Source of the DNA: Echinometra lucunter
Lineage: Eukaryota > Echinodermata > Echinoidea > Camarodonta > Echinometridae
Direction of reading: 5' to 3'
Assembly: GCA_029962745.1 (NCBI GenBank)
Contig: CM057165.1
Location: forward strand, 22,716,657-22,780,656
DNA length: 64,000 bases
Both the position numbers and the translations under genes were made by a program. Positions 1-11,779 of this stretch are shown one piece after another. Every line of letters starts with the position of its first letter. Position 1 is the first letter of the stretch. Below the pieces are notes generated by a model. It did not search any database, was not told where the DNA came from, and saw only the letters and a list, made by a program, of their open reading frames with translations.

Positions 1-1845
1 ATGACAAACCTATATGACGTTTTTCACTGTTTTTCCTGTGCAAGGTCACCATTTAAATTGACCACTCACTCTCCAGTGATTTAGCACGTAAAGTGAATGG
101 AAAAATTTTGTCATTTTCATTGTCATTTTCATCATCATCATCACACCTACTTTTTTACTTTATATGCAAAAAGCCATTGCGCGAATGTGGTCGGTTTAAA
201 AAAGGTGGTCGATGGGTAGTAGAGCTACCATACACTAAAAATGCTATGTCATGTACATGTAAGTCCCAGCAAGCTTCTAAGTTATCAGTCAGACATAAAT
301 TACAAAAAGGATCAAATCTGAGTACATTACATGTAAATGCAACTGCATGATCTATCGAACTGAAGTCCTAACAGCATTTTTTCCATGATTTTTCAGTTTT
401 TGTTGTGAACATCTGATTTTGGTAATAGATTTTAATCATTTTCAGTTGACACTCTCTGCAAAATTCATTAATTCTGCCACGGAAATATTTTTCGAATGTG
501 ATGAAAAGCTGAGCATTGGTGAATCAGATTCTTGGGTTAAATCTTTAAAATCATATTCACAAAGCTATATTATTGCCTTAAGCACTTTTTGATCTCCTGT
601 GTTCAAACCAAGTTCCATGGATCAGTTGTTTTATGGTGCATGATCAACTCAAATTAATATTTGATGAATGATGAATTAGCAAAGTGGCAGCAGATAATGC
701 TGACAAAATTAATGAATTCATTAATTTCACAGCTGATATCCTGATATCATCCTGTTTTAGTATCAATAATAGGTACTGTCATGAAACTACTCCATATTTA
801 CTGGGTATTTAAATGTCCCACTGACATACATATGAATTTTTTTTTTTTTTTTTAAATGAAAAAACATTGCAGCAATATGGAATGTAAAAGATTCTTGGGC
901 TTTTCCACAACAGATTTTGTCTTAATTTCAACTTCTGAGATGCTCGATAAAATGGCCTGATTTAGGGGCAATGTATCACATCTCTTTTTTTTTCTTCTTC
1001 TAACGTGTATGGTTTCTGTACACAGGAACAAGCATGTAGAGTAACAACATACAGTACGTACATGTACATTTAGACTATTAATGTACACATACATGTACAT
1101 GTAGATTTAGAATGGCATTGTAATACTTCTAATACTTCCTCAGCTGACAGGGCTAGTGAATGTGAATGGATTAGTCATTCTAACCACATGTTTGGCAAGG
1201 AAGGTATGGGGAAAAGAAATATCCATCGCTGATTTCCTGAACTTGGATAAAGGATATGCTCAATGATATAGAGCTATAGAGCAGATATACAAAGGGGTAC
1301 ATGTACAAAGTCTGATGACCTTCAGAACGGTCAGAATAAAAAATCATTTACAATGCCTACATGTACAGGTAGCCCCTGAAATAGTATACAAATGAAACTC
1401 ATACATTTTATTTGATCAGGGAGGTTTGATGTACACGTAAATGTAATACAGTACAAGGAAATTTTCAAAAACATTTTTTTTCTGAAGCAGGAAAGATAGA
1501 AATCAATTAGAAATCAGAGTGAGTACTTTCTATCACACACTATGGCAAATCCAAAACGAGTTTCACAGAAAAATACTGATACATGTACATACATGTATAT
1601 CGCATGTTGTACATGCAGTGTAGCATGTGTACGTGTAAGGATCAATGACATAATGTTTAATAATAATGTAATGTTTCTTACAAAATGAACACTATCAGAT
1701 GTATCGATACAATAAGATTTTACTCACTAAAAAGGGAAATTAACTATATCTAGAATTTCACCACCTGACCTGCTTCCACAAAATACCAAGATTATCTGCC
1801 ATAAAGTAAACTACTGTATTCCACCACCCCCTCCCCCTTCGCTCG

Positions 1846-1887
<42 letters not shown>

Positions 1888-1901
1888 TTCTCTCTCCCCC
1901 C

Positions 1902-1936
<35 letters not shown>

Positions 1937-3390
1937 CATATGTATATATTTCCTTCTCCCTCACAAAATTGCAATTTATTGTAATTGAAGCATCACCTGA
2001 GTGATCACAGCTCTTTGCTTCAAGGGTAAATCAATAGAGAACAGAATTTCTAGGCCATTTCCTTCAAAAAACATTAATACTTTCTAGCTTTTAATATGCA
2101 TGTCAATGTTTATATCTTACTCTTTCAGACAGGGCATAATTACACACACAAGGGTACATAACAGTAGGTGACAAAGGACATTCCCCATTCTATTCTTGTT
2201 GGTAAATCTCAATTTTTAAAGTTTTTCTTCTAAGCCCTATTTCCAAGTCTAGAAAACCTGAAAATAATTCACTTTGTTCTTTTTAAAATAATTTTAGCTT
2301 ACTATTATTCACAGATCAATTGTACTGCCTTACTCATACTTGTGAACTGAAAGCAGTTTCCTAGGGAAAACCTTTAAAAAATTTCAAATAATCCATGTTG
2401 TGATTCAGTTATTCTGTGACTCTATAAAACTTAGCCAAAGGTTCCAGTTTTCAAGAAATATTTTTAAGAATAAAAATTAAAATTTCACAACTTATGGATA
2501 AAACTGACAGAGTAGCTAAAATATTGATTAAACAGTCAGACATATTTGTACAGGTATTCTTTGGTGTATCATACATATTTTCTGAAAATGAATGAAAACG
2601 AAAATAAATCAGGGGTAAGTGACGAATCATATCTTTTTCTAATGAGAATCGTAATAATGTCAGCTGATTTGACAAACTATGAAACAAAAATGAATCGGCA
2701 GTGGGTAAATTTGCATGACGATTCACATTGTTTGTTTTTTTCTAGCATGGATGGATTACAATAAAATAATGCTGGCTTGAAGCTGGCAGTGTGTAAATAA
2801 AAATAAATTACATCTTTCTCCGACAATGATTTTTATGTCAGGTCTTTAAGAATGATCACAAACAGAAGTGAATAGATTTTAATTTTGCATCAATGCTCAA
2901 TCTGAAGATGATTCTTAATAACATCAGGCTGTCCTGAAGCTCTATGAGTGCATATAAAAACAGACGAAAGCTCAGTTTGATACAAAGTTTACAAGCAAAA
3001 AAATTCTGCTTGTATGTCATAGAAGGAATGGCCTCAACAGCGCACATTTTAGCATCGCTACTTGAAGGACATTAAATCTCAGTAGATTTCCCTCTTTTTT
3101 TCCGGTCAAGTCTGGGTAACCCCAATTTTTTGTTGTTGAAATTTTACAGTCCACTTCCAGTTCAGGCATTTATCTCCAAAACAAAACCAGTACTACCATA
3201 CATGTACATTATCAGTTGTAGTGGACTTCAGAATATAAACTGACATCAAGTCTTTAAATTTGTTTGTTTGTTGTTAAATAGACTCTTGTGTGGTTATTTT
3301 CATATCTTACTATGCTATACACGTACTTAAATCTTACATGTGGTCAGTAATGTACATGTATGATATAAAATAGCTTGGACTTGCCCATAA
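1..3390. other. Presumed DENND1 intron 3, no gene seen
   Basis: AT-rich sequence with many TACATGTA words and a poly-T run at 839-853. No exon-like segment with matching splice signals was recognised on either strand, and no DENN continuation was found. Confidence 0.6.
1847..1936 (+). repeat. (CT)n with C17 run
   Basis: CT/TTTC microsatellite interrupted by a poly-C run (1896-1912). Translated frames (RERER) are artefacts. Confidence 0.95.
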
Positions 3391-3394
3391 CCAA

Positions 3395-3470
3395 AATAAC
3401 AATAATAATAATGGGTTCTTGTATAGCGCTCATGTCCATCAAAATTGATGCTCCTGGCACTCCACTGCAT
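3395..3470 (-). mobile_element. LINE/SINE 3' tail (minus)
   Basis: Minus strand: ATGAGCGCTATACAAGAACC then (ATT)n; the same GCGCTATA tail class. Confidence 0.55.
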
Positions 3471-4187
3471 ATAAAGGCTACTCATATTAAAAAAAAAAAA
3501 AAAAAAAGTGATACATGTAAGTAATACATAGTAACTTTGCAGGTTTCAAGAAAAAAACAACAATATTTAAATGTAAAAAAGAAGATGTACTCTTCACAGA
3601 AAGATGGCCCTTGTAAACAGGTGGTCACAGAAGCAGATTTGACTGTACATAAATGAGACTTGTGAGACTTGATTTAGAACAGACCTGTACAAAATGTAGA
3701 TTGCACAACACTTGCCAAAATCTTCCATATTTAACCTCCTCTTCAAACCAAACTACACGTACATGTATGTCAAAAAGAAAGAACATGGGCCAAAATTATT
3801 ACATTCTATTTTGCCTAAGTGTGTATAATTCAATTTTTTGTAGATTCTTCAATCTCCATTCATGGAATATATGCAAATGTATATGTAAACTTCTTGTTTG
3901 GTAAAAACAGAATAAAATATACATTTTAGGAGTAACACAATCTGTATGAAAAGTGGATATTACTGGTATACGGTTGAAATCAATTAAGTTGCATGAACTT
4001 CCACTGGACAGAGTTAAAGGGGGTACCCAATGCTGAAACAATGTTAGTTCATTTAAAAGAGCATGATTTAATTAGCAGAAAATCATCTGCCTAATTTTTT
4101 TTAAAAAGGCGTGTGCCAAGGAAACCCCCAAATGCGGTAAGATTTCAGGATATTTTTGACCCCTCAGCTGTGTCCCAGTTTCAACTG

Positions 4188-4338
4188 GGTACCCACTTTG
4201 ACATCAAAATGACATCAAAGTGGGTACCTTATCGCGCACTTCTAGCAAAATGCACGCAAGGTATAATACATATTGTACAGTCTAGCGCACAGCACAACTG
4301 CAATGCGCGAAGCTGAGTACCCACTTTGACGTCATACC
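4188..4338. repeat. Palindrome GGTACCCACTTTGA and third copy
   Basis: GGTACCCACTTTGACATC is inverted at 4188-4228 around AAAATG, and a third copy GAGTACCCACTTTGACGTCA lies at 4315-4334. Possibly MITE ends. Confidence 0.5.
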
Positions 4339-5123
4339 TCATACTCAAATTTTTTGGTCAACTCTTTGACTTTTTATGAGAAAATTAGCCAAATGCATTG
4401 ATTTCGATTAAAAATCATCAAATTTTTAATGTTATTCTTCTTATAATTCTATTCTCGATCATATATCAAAAAAAAATTTACCGTAGTGCAATCACTTTAA
4501 TATCCCAAATATCTGCAAGAAATATTTGTGACAGAGGACTTTGGAACGAACTTGTAAGGGACCTTGAAATCAAATAGGCACATAACCGGAATTATACAAT
4601 GTGTGAATATCATTGTAAATGTAGGTCTGCCTGCATTGTATGAAATTATCAGTGATACAAGTGTATGCAGATATTTAGATGTGATTTTTGTACACTATCA
4701 TCACTCTGTACTTATATAGTCCCCATAAATGTATGTTGCCTGTCAAAAGGGTGTAATATATACTCTATGTAAAGTACAGTATGTAGTAATTAGTATGAAT
4801 TTTTTCCTTCTAGCTCCCCAAATACAGAGGACTGCTATCAAACTCTGACCAGTGTAATGTATGTTCATGATTTGTCTGGAAAAGAATTGGCACACTCAGT
4901 GAAAACATGTATTGCCCTGAACAAACACTCATTCATGCTGAATTTCCTGCTTGATGTTAGGCTTATTCAGAAGGAAAATATCTGTAGCATGGTGCATGTT
5001 GAATCATAAGACTGCTTGCTGTGATTGGTATATATACATTCCTGCTGCTACACTCACACTTTGATATCTCCTGCACTCCATAGAGATACCAGTAGTCCTA
5101 CATTATCTACATGTATGTATGAT

Positions 5124-5163
5124 TCTCTCTCTCTCTCTCTCTCTCTCTCATTCTCTCTCTCTT
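5124..5163 (+). repeat. (CT)n microsatellite
   Basis: CT dinucleotide repeat shortly before the long-hairpin MITE. Confidence 0.9.
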
Positions 5164-5331
5164 TCACATTATTCATTTCATATTTCTCTCTATAACTCTG
5201 TTCATTTTTCTCATTCTCTACATGTACATCATGTACATTCTACTTTAAAAACATGATTCTTATTGCTCATCTCCCAGCTTGCTCAGTCTTTCCTTTTCTT
5301 CCTCTTTTTCTCCTCAGCATCTTTACATTTA

Positions 5332-5838
5332 CACTGTTTCAATAAAAGGAGATAAATTTGAACAGCATTTTAAAAAAGAAATGAGCAAAATCGGTCAAAG
5401 AATAAGAAAATTATACTCGTTTACATTTTCTAGTAAATTACTCTGGGCTCTGCAAATTGGCAACACTGATGACATCTTATGCAAGCAGGTCTCCATTCAC
5501 TTTGTACATGAAATTTCACATTTTCTCAATTTTCTTGGAAGTTACACATTTTCTTACCCCATAGTTATGTTATGTAAAAAGCAATTCTTCTGAACATACA
5601 TTGACTATGGGGATTAGAAAATGTGTAACTTCCAAGAAAATTGAGAAAATGTGAAATTTCATGTACAAAGTGAATGGAGACCTGCTTGCATATGATGTCC
5701 TCAGTGTTGCCAATTTGCAGAGCCGAGAGTAGTTTACTAGAAAATGTAAATGAGTGTAATTTTCTTACTCTTTGACCGATTTTGCTCATTTCTTTTTTAA
5801 AATGCTGTTCAAATTTATCTCCTTTTACTGAAACAGTG
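5332..5838. mobile_element. Long-hairpin MITE
   Basis: Near-perfect inverted arms (5332-5567 and about 5603-5838) around a ~35-bp loop. Both arms can be read as the same open frame on opposite strands, which is why two matching hypothetical proteins appear here. Neither is a gene. The right side continues into GGGTGGACTTACCCTTTAA, a common MITE terminus, so the left terminus may be truncated. Confidence 0.8.
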
Positions 5839-5839
5839 A

Positions 5840-6438
5840 AATTTCTAGGGTGGACTTACCCTTTAAGGTATGTTCACCTTCACCATTCAGTATATTTTTA
5901 ATATTTTTTCAAACTAATCCACTCAACAAAATCAAATAACATGCGCAGATCATTGAATGCGGGACCGGACAACTCGCCTTAACCCAGCCCGCTAGATGCG
6001 GTTAAAAGGCCGATGGCGCACCATATGAAATCGCCTTCTGCTGCTTTTGACCAGCATTCATCAGTCTTATTTTAGTTTGGGAAACATTCGATTATGATCG
6101 TTACAATATTTTTCCAGTAAAATAAGTTGTTCTTCTTTAAAATAAAACACAACAAAAAGAATTCTGTAGAACTATATCATCCTATTACATGTACGTCACA
6201 AAGTCAGCTTACCATAAATTTGAGCCAAAATGAGTAAAATTAGCTCAATTTTATGCAGTATTTTAAAGGGCAATATTGTCATGTGCGCACGCTCAGCACA
6301 CAGCCAAAATACCACAGGTTATTTGAAGGGCTGAATTATCACAAACTTTTGAATGAGTGTGGATGGAGATATTTATCTTCACGAATTAATTCATCGCGGT
6401 AATTGCAAATAAGACTGGCCCTTTTAGCCATCTCCCTC

Positions 6439-6528
<90 letters not shown>

Positions 6529-7420
6529 AGTACAGACCATGACTCAGAGCATTTCCTACAGCCTTCAACTTGCTAGCTTTCTGTCAAGTTCATGCTGTGA
6601 AGTCTTCGAACAGTGTCAAGGCTAAAAATAAACCAACGCATACAATATACCACAACGGATGTATGTAAAGAATCCAGTCTAGAGGAATACACTACAGCAC
6701 CTGATACATCAAGGTGAATCAATCCATGGTGACATCTAGAAAAAAAATTTTGCCATGCAGTGATTTCCGACTGCAGTAACAGACATTCCTACATGTACAG
6801 TGCTTTCATACATATACATGTACAAGCAAGCGGTGCCACATGTTTAAACTTCAAAATAACTGAAGCATATTTATAAATTATAGGAAAAACTAGGAGGTAG
6901 TTTAAAATTATTATCAAAGTGCCCATTCAATGAAAATCACAACTATGGCAAATAATATATCAGAAACTGGTAAGCTGACAGGTTTTTCATCAATTACGCA
7001 TTTGTTGACTAAAAAATACTACTAATCAAACCACTTCCCAGCATCTGGGATATAAGCAATTCGTCAGAAAAAAAAAAGATACTTTAATGATGTCAAATAA
7101 TGCATCAATCCTGCCCAAACAGACAACGTCCCATATAGAATGAGCATAATTGCAATGCGATTATTTCTCAAATTACACTGTATAAAGAGTTTGGTGTATT
7201 TATAAACGTGACCATATTTCACACCTTTCTAAAAGGGAAATGGAACCGATTCTAATACCTAAAATCTGTGTTTGGTAAATACAGGATAAGGGTTAATGAA
7301 CAATCAAAGAAACCACACTTTCAAATTGAAAAGCCCATCTAATGATTGCATGGACAGTATTCGTTCCCCCAAATGCCGAACATACTGCAGTGTTTGCAGG
7401 TGAAAATATAAAGGGCCAAT
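5840..7420. other. Non-coding intronic sequence
   Basis: A GC-richer patch around 5940-6060 (CGGGACCGGACAACTCGCC) stands out but has no recognisable family. The rest is AT-rich with a CT repeat. Confidence 0.55.
6431..6526 (+). repeat. (CT)n microsatellite
   Basis: About 95 bp of CT repeat with few interruptions. Confidence 0.95.
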
Positions 7421-7423
7421 ACA

Positions 7424-7612
7424 AACTCTACATTCTACGAGCGTTAAAAGGTCGCAGCCTGCCTACTCAGGACTTACTTACTATCTATGTTGGACATGCT
7501 TGTCCTTTGTTAGAATATGCGGCTCCAGTCTGGAACAGCAGGTTGTTCCAGACTGCTCTTCCAAGCATGAACGAAAGTGGCACTGGATGGAAGAGACTAT
7601 TGGGCATTTATC
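7424..7612 (+). mobile_element. LINE relic, RT thumb region
   Basis: Plus-strand open segment reading YKLYILRALKGRSLPTQDLL, then LEYAAPVWNS and KRLLGIY. This resembles the post-catalytic region of CR1/RTE-type reverse transcriptases (KLY-LR-LKR-G-P, PLLEY-APVW). It is an isolated fragment with no catalytic motifs. A MITE follows at 7649. Confidence 0.7.
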
Positions 7613-7648
7613 AACATGGAAAAAAGCTTCTATATATTTTGAAATATA

Positions 7649-7994
7649 AAGGTGCTTTCACACATGATGCGACAGTGTGGTAACACGCTGTGTCACCACA
7701 CTTTTTTGTGTATAGGGTGACAAAAAAATGTCGCCGAGGCAGGACACACTTTTTTTTGCTGCCTAGATACACAAAAAATGCCCACCAATCAAATTTCTAA
7801 AAAGTTAGCACAAAAATTGTTGCCATGAGATTGCTTGCCCAAGTTTTGACAATAGGCTCTCTTATTGAGAGTTGACGCGTTAATGCGCCTTCATTAGCAT
7901 ATGTGGTGACACAAAGTCCCACCATGTGTGAAGACGAAACAGGGTGACGCCACAGTGTGTTACCACACTGTCGTATCATGTGTGAAAGCACCTT
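7649..7994. mobile_element. MITE with AAGGTGCTTTCACACATGA ends
   Basis: Inverted ends of about 38 bp (AAGGTGCTTTCACACATGAT and its complement at 7957-7994) around a 270-bp interior rich in GTGTGGTGACAC-like inverted motifs. No target duplication is clear and nothing is coded. Confidence 0.8.
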
Positions 7995-8384
7995 AATTGT
8001 GACAGATTTTTTGAAAGTGCAACATTTTCTTTTTTATACATCCTGTATAGTTGAAAATATCACTTTGCACTTGGGATAAATATTTCCATACCATTCCTTC
8101 ACTTGAATTTCAATCACAATGATCAAATCAAATTTTCAGATTTTTTTTTTTTTTCATCTGTGATCTTGCTCCCTTCAAGAGTTCCCACAGAGCTACATGT
8201 ACATCATTTCCCTCCAATTTATCAATGCCTCGCATCCCTAGGAATTTTTATTAAATAATAAAGAATTAAAGATTTACGCCTGCGATATCAATGTGTCTGC
8301 GTGCATGTGGGGGATTAGACTTGAAAAGTAGCATGGTTCTGTCTGCAAATTTGGGGTAACCACTGAAATATTTGTCAGCAAATT

Positions 8385-8449
8385 TAGGGCTCACATCCCC
8401 TCCCCCCCCCCCCCCTCCCCCTTCAAAATGTTCTAGCTACGCCCCTGAA
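8385..8449. mobile_element. Solo hAT-like right end
   Basis: In reverse complement this reads CAGGGGCGTAGCTAG followed by a G-rich tract, the same form as the ends of the element at 39213-40952. No matching left end was recognised upstream. Confidence 0.45.
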
Positions 8450-9059
8450 GTCAGCCTTGGTTCTATGTTACATTATCACAGGAATCATCAGAATAATCCA
8501 GCAATCCATCAAGTAAAAGAACTGAAGATATATGTAGCTTGCTAATTAAAGTCATATTGATTGACCCAGTTTCCTTCATGTTCCATCCATACATGTATAC
8601 TCTGTACACTACATCCCATGAATGGTTGTGAGCCTTGAGCATTTTACAGGCTGTTCCTGTCAGTTGAATACAAGGCTTCAGTTCAAGACAGGATAAGAAT
8701 AAAGTCTCACTCTGACACTCACACATTTTTTTAAAAATCCACTATATACAGCTACAGAAACATACTTTCCCACATCTGCATGGCACTGAAAAGGGATGAA
8801 AGTCTTTATGAAATTATAAGGGCTCTAAATCTAATCTTTAATTCATCCATGATTATTTTGCAGAAATAAGAGTATGAAAAACCAATGTAAGTCTTATTCC
8901 ATAAATAACAGCAGGTGAACATCCAGTATCCAGTTCACATTCTGTTATTACTTAGTAATCATGGTAACATACAAACAGGACTACTGATGCTTAAGATTAC
9001 TTCTTGAATCATGAGGAAATTCTTTCATTGTTCCTTCATATACACGTATCTATCAACTG
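8450..9059. other. Non-coding intronic sequence
   Basis: Nothing recognised beyond TACATGTA words. The 87-codon minus-strand frame has no domain or splice support. Confidence 0.55.
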
Positions 9060-9210
9060 TATGCAGTGTATGCACTTCAGGTGTGTCGTACACCAGAATG
9101 GAGATGCCAAGGTTGCGAGTTCAAACTCCAAGTCTCTAACACCACATGTCCTTTGGCATATTTGCCACTCTCCACCTGTGTATTTAATGGGGACCTGGTA
9201 GAAGATCAAT
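9060..9210 (+). mobile_element. SINE fragment
   Basis: Plus strand with B-box-like GAGTTCAAACTCC, then the core GTCCTTTGGCATATTTGCCA and ACTCTCCACC, and GGGGACCTGGTAG. Same core as the SINE at 53960-54235; tail missing. Confidence 0.65.
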
Positions 9211-9351
9211 GTTACACATATTAATAACAAAGTGAGAGACCAGGTAATACTGGCTATCATCATCATCATTTCATTTTCTTTGACTTGTCATTTTCTGCAC
9301 TAATTTGAACATACATTGTAGCACATAATGCATTACAAACTGAACCCCTCC

Positions 9352-9700
9352 CCCTTCTCTCTCTCTCTCTCTCTCTCACTCTCTCTCTGTCTCATGGTAC
9401 CTCTGTCCATTTATCCACCATTTCTTGCTGTCAGTCTATCTCTCCTTCCTTTAATAGCTATATTGTAGCTGTTCATCTTTCACCCTCCCCCTCTCTCTCT
9501 CTCCGTCCTCTCTTTCCCCCTCTCTCTAGGTCTCTCTTCATTCATATAAATTTCAGCACCTCTCTTCCTTTGCCTCAGGTTTTCATTAAGCTTTATATTG
9601 ATCATTATCAATCTCTCCCTCCATTTACTTCTTTCTCTCCTTTTCCTTTCTTTCTTCCTTTTTGTCTCTCTATCTTTATCTCTTTTCATTCATATTTCTG
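9352..9700 (+). repeat. CT-rich pyrimidine region
   Basis: (CT)n at 9356-9390, then degenerate CT/TTCC sequence to about 9700. Opposing open frames here are low complexity. It ends about 220 bp before DENND1 exon 3 on the intron 3 side. Confidence 0.85.
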
Positions 9701-9915
9701 ACATTTCTCATGCCCAACTCTGTCTTTATCTTATTATGTTCTCCTTTTTTCCAGTTTGCTTGAAAGCAATTTTCAATTACAGATATGCTTGAAAGCAACA
9801 GTGAAGAATAGTGTAGAACTTTCAACACAACAACAAACTTGTGCATTTATTCTTCAGGATGAAAGGGTCAGAAAACCCAGAATGGAAATTCTTTTATGAT
9901 GTCTTTATTACTTAC

Positions 9916-10009
9916 CTGCTAAGATCACATGGAAAACAGAACCTTGGTAATTCTTTAGCCACCACCTCATCATGAAAGTCCTTCGGGAATGTTGACACAA
10001 TATGGGGTG
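9916..10009 (-). CDS. DENND1: DENND1 coding exon 3
   Basis: A 94-base minus-strand exon. The acceptor TTCTTCACAG precedes 10009 and the donor GTAAGTAATA follows 9916. The first two bases complete an Ala codon with the G left by exon 2, then 30 codons follow, and AG is left over. The peptide runs PHIVSTFPKDFHDE, then VVAKELPRFCFPCDLS. FP-D-(F/Y)-x-(D)-E and the FCFP block are hallmarks of the start of the DENN domain in the DENND1 family (human approximately FPEDYSDQEVL...KFCFPF). Joined with exons 1 and 2 it gives 58 residues in one open frame. The next exon (strand reading approximately FTFVLTD) was not found between 1 and 9915, so it should lie beyond the left edge. Other DENN families share FCFP, but the N-terminal MGSR start favours DENND1. 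Confidence 0.88.
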
Positions 10010-10579
10010 CTGTGAAGAAAATGGGTATAATAATTTCTAATGTGGATGATAGAGCAATACAGGGTTCATACACTTATACATTTTCAAAATTCCATGACTT
10101 TCCATGATTTTCCAGGGCAGAAAAATGCTGATTAAAGGAGTTTCAAAGCTGATCTGAGTGCCATGAATACAGGGCTGGCCGGAGCTCAAATTTTTTTAAC
10201 ATGAAAAATATCTTGATTAAATGATTTTCCACGACTTTCCAGAAAAAAAAAAAAAACTGACAAATTCCCTGACTTTCCCTGACTTTTTGCTTCTGGAAAA
10301 AAGAACTTCCAATTCCCTGACTTTCCAGAAATTCCCTGACCTGTATGAACCCTGGCAATATTTTCAATATTGTACATACATGTAATCATTGAAATGAGTA
10401 CATACATGTAACACTTCATATTAAGTCTTGAATTTAGAGAGTGATCTGGTCAAAACAGACACTGTTACATTAAAAGGGTTTCACAACATCATCCCATCTA
10501 TTGGGACAATTATCTCTGCTGTTAATTCCCTATACTATCCAAATTTTTGACCTGGATGCAACACTACATGTGTAATTAA

Positions 10580-11067
10580 AGGCATTGGCTAACATTGTTA
10601 TGATTTTAAAAAAATCTCATTTTGTTACTTTAAAATGTGATAAACATTAGGGTTATAGTGTAAAAATACCAGTGTGAAAGTTTCAGAGCATAATATCCAC
10701 GGGAAGTATTTTTAAATATTAGAAATGTGAACCAATGTTTGAAAAATATACGAGGGTCGGTTGCATAGACCCAACGTAAGGAGTGCGCATGCGCACATGA
10801 CTCAACGGACCGCACTGTGTGTATTGAAGTATCACGCGGCGGAAGGCAAGTAACGGTATTTTTGAATTCGCGCAAACGGTCCTCTTGGTTCAGTGTCTCT
10901 CGAGACAAAAGCTAATAAAATCGCGGTTTGCGTCTAACTTACAGCTTTTCCTTCCAAATTATGGGTGGTTTCAGGGTTTTTGAGTATAAATACAAGTACT
11001 CATACACATGTTTCATCTTAGTTTGAGAATTTTTTAAATCAGCTGCTCACAAAGTTAGCCAATGCCT
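10580..11067. mobile_element. TTAA-flanked MITE, copy 1
   Basis: 488-bp element bounded by TTAA at 10576-10579 and 11068-11071, with inverted ends AGGCATTGGCTAAC..GTTAGCCAATGCCT. A TTAA target is the mark of piggyBac-type insertion, though these ends lack the usual CCC start. About 85% identical by eye to copy 2 at 20427-20913. It has no coding capacity and lies in DENND1 intron 2. Confidence 0.85.
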
Positions 11068-11239
11068 TTAACTCTAAACCTAGCCTAACACCAAATCACA
11101 ACCTGAACTCTAACCCTGTATTTTTGATGAAAACAAGCCTGGAGTAAATGTTGCCAGAGCAAAGTCTTTCCCAATACAGCAACTATTGTGGAAAAAATAC
11201 AAACTAGTGTGAACCTGAGCATATAAATTTTCACCAAGT

Positions 11240-11778
11240 TTGTTTCTCGTTTCTTTCTTGTTTCTTGCACATTTGAAATTTGTTCCACATGTTACTTGAT
11301 ATCCCTCGTGAACAAGTTTCAGGGAATTTGAATAAATACTTTTGAAATGACAGTAAAAATTCAAAAACTTAACCTTAGGTTAAGTTTTTGAAACATATTT
11401 CAAGTTAACTGACCTCAAATGACCTTTGATCTTGACTTTATGACCTGAAATTAGTTCAACATGATTTGTGTTACTTGATAACCCTTATGGACAAGTTTCA
11501 TGCAATTCAAACAAATACTTATAAAATGAGGGTGAAAAATCAAAAAGTTTTTGAAATATAATTTGAGTTAATTGACCTCAAATGATCTTTGACCTTGACT
11601 TTATGACCTGAAATTAGGTCCACATGATTTGTGTTACTTGATAACCCTTGTGAACATGTTTCATGCAATTCAAACAAATACTTTTGAAAAGAGAGTATTT
11701 CTTGAAATGACGACTTGACAGCGGAAAAGCGGCACCTACATGTATATCTCACTCTTGCTACACAGGCAAGACAAAAAT
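11240..11778. mobile_element. Tandem-core composite element P1
   Basis: Three units of about 165 bp. Each has TTACTTGATA(A/T)CCCT, CAAGTTTCA and ACAAATACTT, together with TGACCTCAAATGACCTTTGA. The right end AGGCAAGACAAAAA echoes the AGGCGAGACAAAAA end of P2. The left boundary is uncertain and no (ACGG)-type tract is seen. Lies in DENND1 intron 2. Confidence 0.6.
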
Positions 11779-11779
11779 A

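Larger units (their letters stand above)
3480..5330. other. Non-coding intronic sequence
   Basis: A poly-A at 3490-3506, the 4188 palindrome and CT repeats. Short open frames lack codon structure. Confidence 0.6.

Noticed and set aside
5279..5789. Two nearly identical hypothetical proteins on opposite strands
   Set aside because: They are the two arms of one hairpin MITE.
9036..9269. 77-codon minus-strand frame
   Set aside because: Antisense to a SINE fragment; no splice or domain support.
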